64,000 nucleotides of DNA, from the NCBI GenBank assembly GCA_964607705.1, contig CAZSLI010000010.1, positions 21,388 to 85,387 on the forward strand, written 5' to 3'. Position numbers and translations under genes: made by a program. Numbering within the stretch: position 1 is the stretch's first letter; each line of letters opens with the position of its first letter. This document shows positions 57,436 to 64,000 of this stretch, one piece after another. The notes beneath the pieces are model-generated. The model had not been told where the DNA came from. It did not search any database and saw nothing but the letters and a program-made list of their open reading frames with translations. This DNA is from CAZSLI01 sp964607705 (lineage in GTDB: Bacteria > Actinomycetota > Coriobacteriia > Anaerosomatales > PHET01).

Positions 57436-58827
57436 CTACTCGGCGTCCTTGACCTCAGCGTCCTCGGTCGCAACGGCCTCGTCGGCCTCAGGGGCCTCAT
57501 CGGCGGCGACAGCCTCGGCATCAGCCTCGACAGTATCGTCAGCAGCGGCCTCGGCCTCGGCCGGAGCCTCCTCGGCGACGGGGGCCTCGTCAGCGACCGG
57601 GGCCTCGGCGGTCTCGGCCTCAACAGCGGCCTCCTCGCCCTCGACGGCCTCAGCGGCGCCCTCGGACTCCTCGCCCTCGCCCTCCTCATCGTCCTCACGG
57701 CCGATGATCGGGATCTCGAAGCCGAGCGTCTCGGCGGCCGAACGCATCGAGAGAGAGATGCGGCGGCGGTCGGTGTCGATGTCCATGACCTTCACGTGGA
57801 CCTGCTGGCCGACGGTCGTGACCTGGTCCGGCGTCTCGACGTGGCCCTTGGCCATCTCGGAGATGTGAACGAGGCCTTCGACACCATCGCCGAGCTCGAC
57901 GAACGCGCCGAACGGCACGAGCTTGGTGACGCTACCCTCGATGATCGAGCCGACCGGGAAGTTCTTGACGAGCTGCTTCCACGGGTCCTCGGTGGTCTGC
58001 TTGAGGCCCAGCGAGATGCGCTCGCGGTCGAGGTCGACGTCGAGCACCTGCACGTTGACCGGGTCGCCCACCTTGACGACCTCGGACGGGTGGTTGACGT
58101 GGCTCCACGACAGCTCGGAGATGTGCACGAGTCCGTCGATGCCGCCGAGGTCCACGAACGCGCCGAAGTCGACGATCGAGGAAACGGTACCCGGCAGGAT
58201 CATGCCCTTCTGCAGCTTGCCGAGGATCTCGGCGCGCTCGTGCTTGCGGCCTTCCTCGAGCACCACGCGGCGCGAGAGGACGACGTTGTTGCGGTTGCGG
58301 TCCATCTCGATGACACGCGCCTCGAGGCGGGTGCCGAGGTAGGTCGCGAGGTCCTTGACGCGGCGGAGGTCGACGAGCGAAGCGGGCAGGAAGCCGCGCA
58401 GGCCGATGTCGAGGATGAGACCGCCCTTGACGACCTCGATGACCTCGCCCTCTACGTTCTCGCCACCCTCGAACTTGTCCTCGATCTTGCTCCAGGCGCG
58501 CTCGTACTCGGCACGCTTCTTGGAGAGGATGAGGCGACCGTCCTTGTCCTCCTTCTGGAGAACCAAGGCCTCGACCTCGTCGCCGACCTTCACGATGTCG
58601 GCGGGATTGGCGTCCTTGCGGATCGAAAGCTCACGTGCAGGGATGACGCCTTCGGACTTGTACCCGATGTCGAGCAGTACCTCGTCACGCTCCACGCGGA
58701 CGATCGTTCCCGATACGAGATCTCCGTCATCAAAGGCGGTCATCGTGCCGTCGATGAGGGCGTGCATCTCCTCGGGGGTGTACTCGGTCTGCTCGAACGC
58801 TGTGCCGTTCTGCTCCTGGTCGGTCAC
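57436..58827 (-). CDS. rpsA: 30S ribosomal protein S1
   Basis: 463 aa. Four S1 RNA-binding domains at about 36-105, 122-188, 207-276 and 293-362, the last two with VDFGAFVDLG and VPFGAFVELG. The tail (379-463) is a low-complexity acidic Ala/Glu/Val region. S1 helps mRNA bind the 30S subunit. The GTG start follows AGGGG. The four-domain form with acidic tail is common in actinobacteria. Confidence 0.93.
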   Translation of the reverse strand: MTDQEQNGTAFEQTEYTPEEMHALIDGTMTAFDDGDLVSGTIVRVERDEVLLDIGYKSEGVIPARELSIRKDANPADIVKVGDEVEALVLQKEDKDGRLILSKKRAEYERAWSKIEDKFEGGENVEGEVIEVVKGGLILDIGLRGFLPASLVDLRRVKDLATYLGTRLEARVIEMDRNRNNVVLSRRVVLEEGRKHERAEILGKLQKGMILPGTVSSIVDFGAFVDLGGIDGLVHISELSWSHVNHPSEVVKVGDPVNVQVLDVDLDRERISLGLKQTTEDPWKQLVKNFPVGSIIEGSVTKLVPFGAFVELGDGVEGLVHISEMAKGHVETPDQVTTVGQQVHVKVMDIDTDRRRISLSMRSAAETLGFEIPIIGREDDEEGEGEESEGAAEAVEGEEAAVEAETAEAPVADEAPVAEEAPAEAEAAADDTVEADAEAVAADEAPEADEAVATEDAEVKDAE

Positions 58828-58868
58828 TCTTTGGACCCCTTTCGAACTCGGGGCCCCCGGGTCATGTC

Positions 58869-58920
58869 CGTCGCCTACAGGTCTGCTCGTCGCCTATGGT
58901 CAGGTCGTTGCCTACAGGTC
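58869..58920 (-). repeat. Three near-identical direct repeats upstream of rpsA
   Basis: CGTCGCCTACAGGTC (58869-58883), CGTCGCCTATGGTC (58888-58901) and CGTTGCCTACAGGTC (58906-58920) recur at 19- and 18-nt steps, starting about 40 nt before the rpsA start. They could bind a regulator or occur in the rpsA leader RNA. The 198-nt gap holds no gene. Confidence 0.55.
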
Positions 58921-59025
58921 ACTACATGTCGAGGGGCCTACATTGTCACGGTGCCGGGCGTATCCTACCGACACCAACGCGAGAGTATACAGCGCGACGC
59001 TCATGGATGCCACCGCGCCTCACCG

Positions 59026-59256
59026 TCAGGTGAGTATCCCCACTGCGAGGAAAGCGGCGGCGATGAATGCGGCTGTCACGCCCGTCAAGGCGACGAGCCG
59101 AGAGATGCCGAGGCCGTCGTTGTACACGAAGACGGCACGGGACGACATCGAGCGCGCGGAGTTCCGGACGCCCACTGCGCTGATGAGCGAAGCGAGCGAC
59201 CAGAACAACACGGATGCGCCGATCACCGCGAAGGTGACCTGTCCGGCGGTCGACAT
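59026..59256 (-). CDS. Small two-segment membrane protein
   Basis: 76 aa. Two hydrophobic segments (about 7-30 and 53-75) flank a short loop containing RNSARSMSSRAVFVYNDG. No known family recognised. The ATG at 59256 has GGGAGGGG 6 nt upstream and was preferred to an ATG 15 nt earlier. It lies alone between polA and rpsA. Confidence 0.6.
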   Translation of the reverse strand: MSTAGQVTFAVIGASVLFWSLASLISAVGVRNSARSMSSRAVFVYNDGLGISRLVALTGVTAAFIAAAFLAVGILT

Positions 59257-59432
59257 GGGCGCCCCTCCCATATGTGACCTGCATCACACTACGGGATTGT
59301 CTCCCAGATGCGATCGCCCCGCTATCGGCCATGAGTAGGAGCGGCTCATGGTGATCGTCCCGCGAGCGAACGGGGACGATGCGGCTACGACGGCGACACA
59401 GCATCAGAGATCGCCGGCGACCCCACACTCCC

Positions 59433-62087
59433 CTACTTCGCGCTCGTCCAGTCGTCGCCGCTGCCTACCGAGACGTCCAGCGGCACGCGCATCTCGGCGA
59501 CGCCACCCATCGCCTCACACGCGAGGGCGGAGAGTGACTCCACCTCGCCGACAGGCGCCTCGAAGACGAGTTCGTCGTGCACCTGCAGCACCATGCGCGA
59601 CTCCATGCCGCTCTCCTGCAACCGGCGGTCGACCTCGATCATCGCAAGTTTCATGATGTCGGCCGCGGTGCCCTGCATCGGGTGGTTCATCGCCGTGCGC
59701 TCACCGAAGCTTCGCAGGTTGTAGTTGCTGCTCTTGAGCTCTGGGATGCGACGCTTGCGACCGAACATGGTCACCGCGAAGCCGTCCTGGTGAGCCTGAG
59801 CCACGGTCTCGTCGAGGTACCGGCGCACGCCGGGATAGGCCGCGTAGTAGCGATCGATCATCGCCTGGGCCTCTGCACGCTCGATCTTGAGCGTCTCGGC
59901 CAGCCCGTGAGCGCTCTGCCCGTACACGATGCCGAAGTTCACCGCCTTGGCCTTGGCCCTCATCGCCGGCGCCACGTCTTCCGGCTGTACGCCGAAGACG
60001 CGTGCGGCGGTCGCAGTATGGAAGTCCATGCCACTGGTGAACGCCTCGATGAGCCCTTCGTCCTCCGACAAGTGAGCGAGGATGCGCAGCTCGATCTGGC
60101 TGTAGTCGGCGGCGACCATGACGTCGCCGCGGCGCGCCGGCACGAACGCCGAGCGGATGCGGCGACCAAGCTCCGTACGCACCGGGATGTTCTGCAGGTT
60201 CGGGCTCGACGAGGAGAGCCGGCCGGTCGCCGCGACCGTCTGGTTGTACGTCGTGTGAAGCCGCCCATCCTCGCCGAGCATCCTCGGCAGCGCCTCGATG
60301 TAAGTGCTGGTCAACTTGGTGAGCTCGCGGTAGGCCACGACCTTCTCGGCAATGGGATGCAGCGGCGCGAGAGCCTGGAGGACGGAGGCATCGGTCGAGT
60401 AGCCGGTCTTGGTCTTCTTGGAGGGAGGCAGCCCCAGCTTCTCGAAGAGGACCTCACCGAGTTGCTTGGGCGAGTCGACGGTGAATTCCACGCCGGCGAG
60501 CTCGTGGATCTCGGCACGCAGCGACTCTATGCGCCCCTTGGTCTCGAGCGCGAGGGCGTCGAGCACGCGGGTGTCGATGCCCACGCCTACGCGTTCCATG
60601 CGGGCAAGCACGGGAACGAGGGGCATCTCTATGTTGCGGAGGACGCCGAGCGAGCCGTCATCCTCCAACCGGCGCTCGAGCTCATCAGCGAGTCGCGCGG
60701 CGGCATGTGCGGCGATGGCCGCCGCGGGCACGTCATCGGTCGGCTGGGGCGACGGAGCGCCCAGGTAGTCGGCGTGCAGACCGGTGAGCTCGTATGACGA
60801 GCGGCCGGATTCCATCAGGTAGGCGGCGATGCCACAGTCGAATAGCCGGTCCGCGTCCTCGATCCGCAGCTCTCGCACGCACGCGCGAGCTTCGTCGGGA
60901 GGGCATAGTTCCTCCAGAAGCGCCTTCGTGTCCGCCGCCGCAAGGTGCCCACCGTCGAGCAGCAGGCCCAGCACGCTCTCGAAGTCCGCCGAGGAAACGA
61001 TCGCGGTCTGATCACCATTCGCCACGGCAAGATCGCGTGCGTCGGCGAAAAGCGTGTCGCCCCCGTCCGCTACAGCGACTCCGAGCCACCCCGGCTCGGC
61101 CGAGACCGCCCAGGTCTTGGCGAGCTCTACGGCCTCCGAGCCCATCACGCAGGGCTGCACCTCGCAGGCGACCGGCGTCTCGGGCGCGACGGCGACGCCC
61201 TCCTCGGCAGCATGGGCTCGCAAAGCGAGCACCCGTTCGAGCAGAGAGGTGAAGCGCAGCGCTCCGAAGGCCTGGCCGAGCTTGGCCGCATCGAACGTCC
61301 CAAACTCAACCGACGCGAGGTCGAGCTCGATGGGAATGTCGCACATGATCGTCGCGACCGTACGGCTCGCATGTGCTGCGCCCGCGTTCTCGGCGAGCGA
61401 GGCTCCGGCACGGCCGCCGATATCGTCGGCGTGCGCAAGTATCTCCTCGAGGGTACCGTACTGCTGGAGCAGCTTAGCGGCGGTCTTCTCGCCGATCCCC
61501 GGCACTCCGGGGATGTTGTCGCTGGTGTCTCCCTTGAGCCCGAGGTAGTCCGGGATCTGGGAGGGCGTGACTCCATAGCGCTCGAGCACCTCGTCGGGCC
61601 CGTAGACGACGATGTCGGTGACACCTTTGCGAGTCGTGACCACTTTGACGTGATCGCTCACCAGCTGGTACGCGTCACGGTCCCCCGTCACAAGCAGCAC
61701 TTCGAGCCCGGCCGCCTCCCCCGTGCGGGCCAGCGTGCCGAGGACGTCGTCGCCCTCGCAACCTTCGACCTCCACGATGGGGACGTCCATCGCCTCCAAC
61801 AGCTCTTTGACCATGGGGAACTGAGCCCTGAGCGAGTCTGCGGTGGGTGGCCTGTGAACCTTGTACTGCTCGAGCGCCTCAGTCCGAAACGCCGGCACGC
61901 CCCGGTCGAATGCGACGACAAGACCGTCCGGACCGATGTCGGCCATGAGCTTCACGATCATCGAGATGAACCCGAATGCGGCGTTGGTCGGCCGGCCGTC
62001 GGGGGCGGTCATCGTCTCGGGAAGCGCGTGGAAAGCGCGGTGCAGCAGGCTGTTGCCGTCGACGACGGCTATGGTGCGTCCGGCCAT
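59433..62087 (-). CDS. polA: DNA polymerase I
   Basis: 884 aa. The N-terminal 5'-3' exonuclease has VDGNSLLHRAFHAL and GLKGDTSDNIPGVPGIG. The middle 3'-5' exonuclease domain (about 315-470) lacks the DxE metal residues, so proofreading is probably absent. The polymerase has ATGRLSSSSPNLQNIPVR, VAADYSQIELRILAHLS, KAVNFGIVYG and VHDEL. It fills gaps in repair and removes RNA primers. The ATG at 62087 was chosen because the exonuclease domain begins at MAGRTIAVVDG. Confidence 0.95.
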   Translation of the reverse strand: MAGRTIAVVDGNSLLHRAFHALPETMTAPDGRPTNAAFGFISMIVKLMADIGPDGLVVAFDRGVPAFRTEALEQYKVHRPPTADSLRAQFPMVKELLEAMDVPIVEVEGCEGDDVLGTLARTGEAAGLEVLLVTGDRDAYQLVSDHVKVVTTRKGVTDIVVYGPDEVLERYGVTPSQIPDYLGLKGDTSDNIPGVPGIGEKTAAKLLQQYGTLEEILAHADDIGGRAGASLAENAGAAHASRTVATIMCDIPIELDLASVEFGTFDAAKLGQAFGALRFTSLLERVLALRAHAAEEGVAVAPETPVACEVQPCVMGSEAVELAKTWAVSAEPGWLGVAVADGGDTLFADARDLAVANGDQTAIVSSADFESVLGLLLDGGHLAAADTKALLEELCPPDEARACVRELRIEDADRLFDCGIAAYLMESGRSSYELTGLHADYLGAPSPQPTDDVPAAAIAAHAAARLADELERRLEDDGSLGVLRNIEMPLVPVLARMERVGVGIDTRVLDALALETKGRIESLRAEIHELAGVEFTVDSPKQLGEVLFEKLGLPPSKKTKTGYSTDASVLQALAPLHPIAEKVVAYRELTKLTSTYIEALPRMLGEDGRLHTTYNQTVAATGRLSSSSPNLQNIPVRTELGRRIRSAFVPARRGDVMVAADYSQIELRILAHLSEDEGLIEAFTSGMDFHTATAARVFGVQPEDVAPAMRAKAKAVNFGIVYGQSAHGLAETLKIERAEAQAMIDRYYAAYPGVRRYLDETVAQAHQDGFAVTMFGRKRRIPELKSSNYNLRSFGERTAMNHPMQGTAADIMKLAMIEVDRRLQESGMESRMVLQVHDELVFEAPVGEVESLSALACEAMGGVAEMRVPLDVSVGSGDDWTSAK

Positions 62088-62257
62088 TCGGCGGGCCGCC
62101 TTTCGTGAAGGTCGGGAGCGATCAAGGGGCGCTCCTGAGTGTACCCGAGCCATATGACGCCAGCGGCGAAGCGGTGGCGCCCTCGAGCAGGACTACATCT
62201 TTATGGAGTTCCGGCGAAATCGGGTACCGATACCCTCCGTGGGGTACCCCATACAGG

Positions 62258-62263
62258 TAGAAT
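62258..62263 (+). promoter_or_regulatory. Possible -10 element before the DUF1269 gene
   Basis: TAGAAT lies 33 nt before the ATG at 62296. About 17 nt further up lies the imperfect repeat TACCC-tccgt-GGGGTA (62231-62246), which would cover the -35 region. No good -35 hexamer is visible, so this is a low-confidence promoter. Confidence 0.3.
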
Positions 62264-62295
62264 GTGGAGAACAGTCCCCAATCGAGGAGGAAGAC

Positions 62296-62802
62296 ATGGC
62301 TGAACCGGATGGCATCATCGTATTCGTTGCCGCGTACAACAACGTCGAAGATGCGCTCGCGGACTTCGAGGGAATCCAGGCCCTCAAGTCGGCGAGTTTC
62401 ATCGGCGACTACGAGGCCGCCGTGTTCGAGAAGCGTGAGGACGGCAAGGTCAAGATCCTGAACACCGACGCCACCGAGCGTGGCTGGGGCGCCAAGGCCG
62501 GCGCGGTCACCGGCGCAGTGGTCGGTCTCCTGTTCCCGCCGACCATCATCGGCATGGCGGCAGCGGGTGCGGGCGTGGGCGCCGTCGCCGGCAACTTCAT
62601 GCGCGGCATCAAGCGCAAGGACATCATGGAGATGGGCGAGATGCTCGACGCAGGGCAGGCCGGCGTCGTCATGGTCGGCGAGACCACCCTCGAAGAGGGC
62701 ATGGACAAGCTCATGAAGCGCGCCGCGAAGGTCATGAAGAAGGAAGTCGACGCGCAGGCCGAGGACATCAAGAAGGCCATCGACGAGGCGGCAGGGCTCT
62801 AG
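62296..62802 (+). CDS. DUF1269-type membrane-associated protein
   Basis: 168 aa. It starts with a ferredoxin-like strand pattern (GIIVFVAAYNNVEDALADFEGI) and has a Gly/Ala-rich hydrophobic hairpin at about 66-99 (GAVTGAVVGLLFPP). This matches DUF1269 proteins, which are often stress- or envelope-linked and of unknown biochemical role. The ATG has GAGGAGGAAGAC. It is followed by a strong terminator. It is not linked to polA, which runs the other way. Confidence 0.75.
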   Translation: MAEPDGIIVFVAAYNNVEDALADFEGIQALKSASFIGDYEAAVFEKREDGKVKILNTDATERGWGAKAGAVTGAVVGLLFPPTIIGMAAAGAGVGAVAGNFMRGIKRKDIMEMGEMLDAGQAGVVMVGETTLEEGMDKLMKRAAKVMKKEVDAQAEDIKKAIDEAAGL

Positions 62803-62830
62803 CACTCGAGCTCGCCAAGAGCGACATCAA

Positions 62831-62858
62831 GAGCGGCGCCTCACCCGGGGCGCCGCTC
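62831..62858. terminator. Bidirectional terminator between DUF1269 gene and glnR
   Basis: GAGCGGCGCC (62831-62840) pairs with GGCGCCGCTC (62849-62858) over an 8-nt loop. On the plus strand TTCTTG follows. The convergent gene ends at 62874, so the hairpin can serve both sides. Confidence 0.75.
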
Positions 62859-62873
62859 TTCTTGTGCGGACCC

Positions 62874-63545
62874 TCAGCCGTTCCAGAGGTAGCCGACGTT
62901 GCGCACGGTCTCCAGGCGTCTGGACAGCTCGCCGCCGATCTTGTAACGGATGCGCCGGATGTGCACATCCACTGTACGGGAGCCGCCGTAGTAGTCGCTT
63001 CCCCATACTCGGCGAAGGAGCATCTCGCGGGAGTAGGTGCGGCCCGGATGCGTCACGAGGAACGCGAACAGCGCGTACTCGAGATACGTGAAGTCGATCG
63101 GCTCGCCATGCAAGTGCGCCTGATAGGTGGCCAGGTTCAGCGTGAGCTCGTCGAGACGCAGCAGTTCCTGCTTGGTGACCTCTTCGCCCGGCCACAGCAG
63201 CAGGCGTACGCGCGTGGCCAACTCCTCGGAGGGCGCGCCGCGAAGGATGAAGTCACCCGGGTTGCGGACGGGAAGCCGCAGGTCGTTGAGGCCTTCATTC
63301 TCGACGAGAACCAGCAGTCGCACCTCGGCGCCGGCTGCCTGCGCATGCTCCACCACTTGAGCCTGCGACTCGGGACTACTGCCACCATCAAGCACGACGA
63401 GGTCGAGGTCGCCCTCGAGCAGCCGCTTCTGAAGGGCTCCCGCCGGGCAGTCCTCCGACTGCACGTCGAGACCGTCCAGCGCATGAGCCACCCATGCGCG
63501 CGTATGTGTGTCGTTCGAGACGATGAGGACCCGCTTCATGTGCAT
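62874..63545 (-). CDS. glnR: GlnR-type orphan OmpR-family regulator
   Basis: 223 aa. The N-terminal receiver keeps an Asp at 53 (VVLDGGSSPES) but lacks the usual acidic pair and the conserved Lys, as in actinobacterial GlnR, which acts without a partner kinase. The winged-helix domain (about 135-223) has FTYLEYALFAFLVTHPGRTYSREMLL and RTVDVHIRRIRYKI, close to GlnR. It would control nitrogen genes, and glnA lies just upstream. The ATG at 63545 was preferred because GGAG is 10 nt upstream. Target-like half-sites occur before amt. A PhoP-like response regulator is the alternative. Confidence 0.75.
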   Translation of the reverse strand: MHMKRVLIVSNDTHTRAWVAHALDGLDVQSEDCPAGALQKRLLEGDLDLVVLDGGSSPESQAQVVEHAQAAGAEVRLLVLVENEGLNDLRLPVRNPGDFILRGAPSEELATRVRLLLWPGEEVTKQELLRLDELTLNLATYQAHLHGEPIDFTYLEYALFAFLVTHPGRTYSREMLLRRVWGSDYYGGSRTVDVHIRRIRYKIGGELSRRLETVRNVGYLWNG

Positions 63546-63588
63546 GATGATAGCGCTCCTCACGGATACGGCATCGGCTGAAATGGCG

Positions 63589-63622
63589 CGGCGCCGGACA
63601 GGGTGTCCCCCGCCCGGCGCCG
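63589..63622 (-). terminator. Hairpin between glnA and glnR
   Basis: CGGCGCCGG (63589-63597) pairs with CCGGCGCCG (63614-63622) over a 16-nt loop. On the minus strand GCGCCATTTC follows. It would lower read-through from glnA into glnR. Confidence 0.5.
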
Positions 63623-63653
63623 TTGCCGTCGATCGATCGAGGTCAGACCTCGA

Positions 63654-64000
63654 CTAGATGATGCTCAGGTAGCGGTTAAGCTCCCACTCGGAGACGTCCT
63701 TGATGTAGTCGAACCACTCGGCCTTCTTGTTCTCGCTGTAGAAGGTGTGGATGTGGTCGCCGAGGATCTCCTTCATGACCTCAGACTTCTCGAAGAGCTC
63801 GATCGCCTCTCCAAGGTTGCCCGGCAGCGTCACGATACCGGCGGCCTCGAGCTCGGCCGGCGTCATCTCGAAGATGTCGTTGGTCGCCTCGGGCATGAGC
63901 TCAAGCTTCTCCTCGATGCCCTTAAGGCCGGCGCCGAGCATGACCGCGAAGGCGAGGTACGGGTTGCACGAGGGGTCCGGCGAACGGAGCTCGATGCGGG
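63654..64000 (-). CDS. glnA: Glutamine synthetase type I, C-terminal fragment
   Basis: The last 115 codons plus a split codon are inside the window. IELRSPDPSCNPYLAFAVMLGAGLKGIEE is the end of the catalytic fold. The region that carries the adenylylated Tyr in GSI-beta reads NDIFEM, with Phe at the Tyr position (codon at 63870-63872). This is the GSI-alpha form controlled by feedback rather than by GlnE. It makes glutamine from glutamate, ammonia and ATP. It runs toward glnR with a hairpin between. Confidence 0.9.
   Translation of the reverse strand, partial: RIELRSPDPSCNPYLAFAVMLGAGLKGIEEKLELMPEATNDIFEMTPAELEAAGIVTLPGNLGEAIELFEKSEVMKEILGDHIHTFYSENKKAEWFDYIKDVSEWELNRYLSII

Noticed and set aside
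57449..57700. Repeated GCC/TCG/CTC triplets near the rpsA end
   Set aside because: These encode the low-complexity Ala/Glu tail of S1 and are not a separate repeat element.
62231..62246. TACCC-n5-GGGGTA repeat resembling a CsoR site
   Set aside because: The arms are imperfect and the spacing differs from the 130-145 palindrome. Not enough to call an operator.

Overview
The window is a high-GC bacterial chromosome segment, almost fully coding, with 48 protein genes called (two cut by the window edges) and one tRNA. The content points to Actinomycetota, most likely a deep, largely anaerobic branch near Coriobacteriia (inference). Reasons: the uvrC-rapZ-yvcK-whiA-gap-pgk-tpiA-secG order; an orphan GlnR-type regulator beside glnA; an amt-glnB-glnD operon; the uvrB-coaE-rpsA-polA neighbourhood; frequent GTG and TTG starts. 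No phage, insertion sequence or CRISPR array was seen.

Layout. 1-1433: a thioredoxin start (minus, cut by the edge) diverges from a membrane-anchored ferrochelatase-like gene; two CsoR/CstR-like palindromes lie between them. 1446-5519 (minus): a PHP phosphoesterase, then a three-gene operon (degenerate radical-SAM homologue, B12-binding radical SAM enzyme, PLP aminotransferase). 5627-10968: an ABC1/UbiB kinase, an exosortase-like gene overlapping a secreted subtilase that carries a C-terminal sorting signal, and tRNA-Leu(GAG). 11036-16952 (minus): oligopeptide ABC transporter dppABCDF. 17258-25098 (minus): secG and glycolytic genes behind gap, whiA, yvcK, rapZ. 25156-35352 (minus): a 999-aa membrane protein, uvrC, two unknown envelope genes, uvrA. 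35648-40224 (plus): amt, glnB, glnD, cob(I)alamin adenosyltransferase. 40221-46718 (minus): secreted beta-helix protein, CopB-type ATPase, acetyl-CoA synthetase. 46914-47729: LarE. 47726-52777 (minus): a metal operon with a CadC-like repressor, a Zn/Cd-type P-ATPase, two small unknown genes and a second ABC1 kinase. 52867-53990: a Cys-rich protein and an envelope protein. 53987-62087 (minus): uvrB, lytic transglycosylase, coaE, rpsA, a small membrane protein, polA. 62296-64000: DUF1269 protein, glnR, glnA end.

The strongest unusual signal is in the metal operon. The P-ATPase reading frame contains an in-frame TGA exactly where the first Cys of its second HMA domain (CxxC) should be, and a 38-nt stem-loop with GU in its apical loop starts 2 nt after that TGA. 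This is what a selenocysteine codon with a bacterial SECIS would look like, giving a UxxC metal-binding motif. A plain nonsense mutation remains the alternative.

Genes that work together: glnA, glnR and amt-glnB-glnD form a nitrogen module, with GlnR-like half-sites at 11-bp spacing before amt. UvrA, UvrB and UvrC are all encoded within 28 kb. The subtilase and exosortase look like a dedicated substrate-enzyme pair. Three of the six convergent gene pairs overlap through one shared CTAG that gives both genes their TAG stop.
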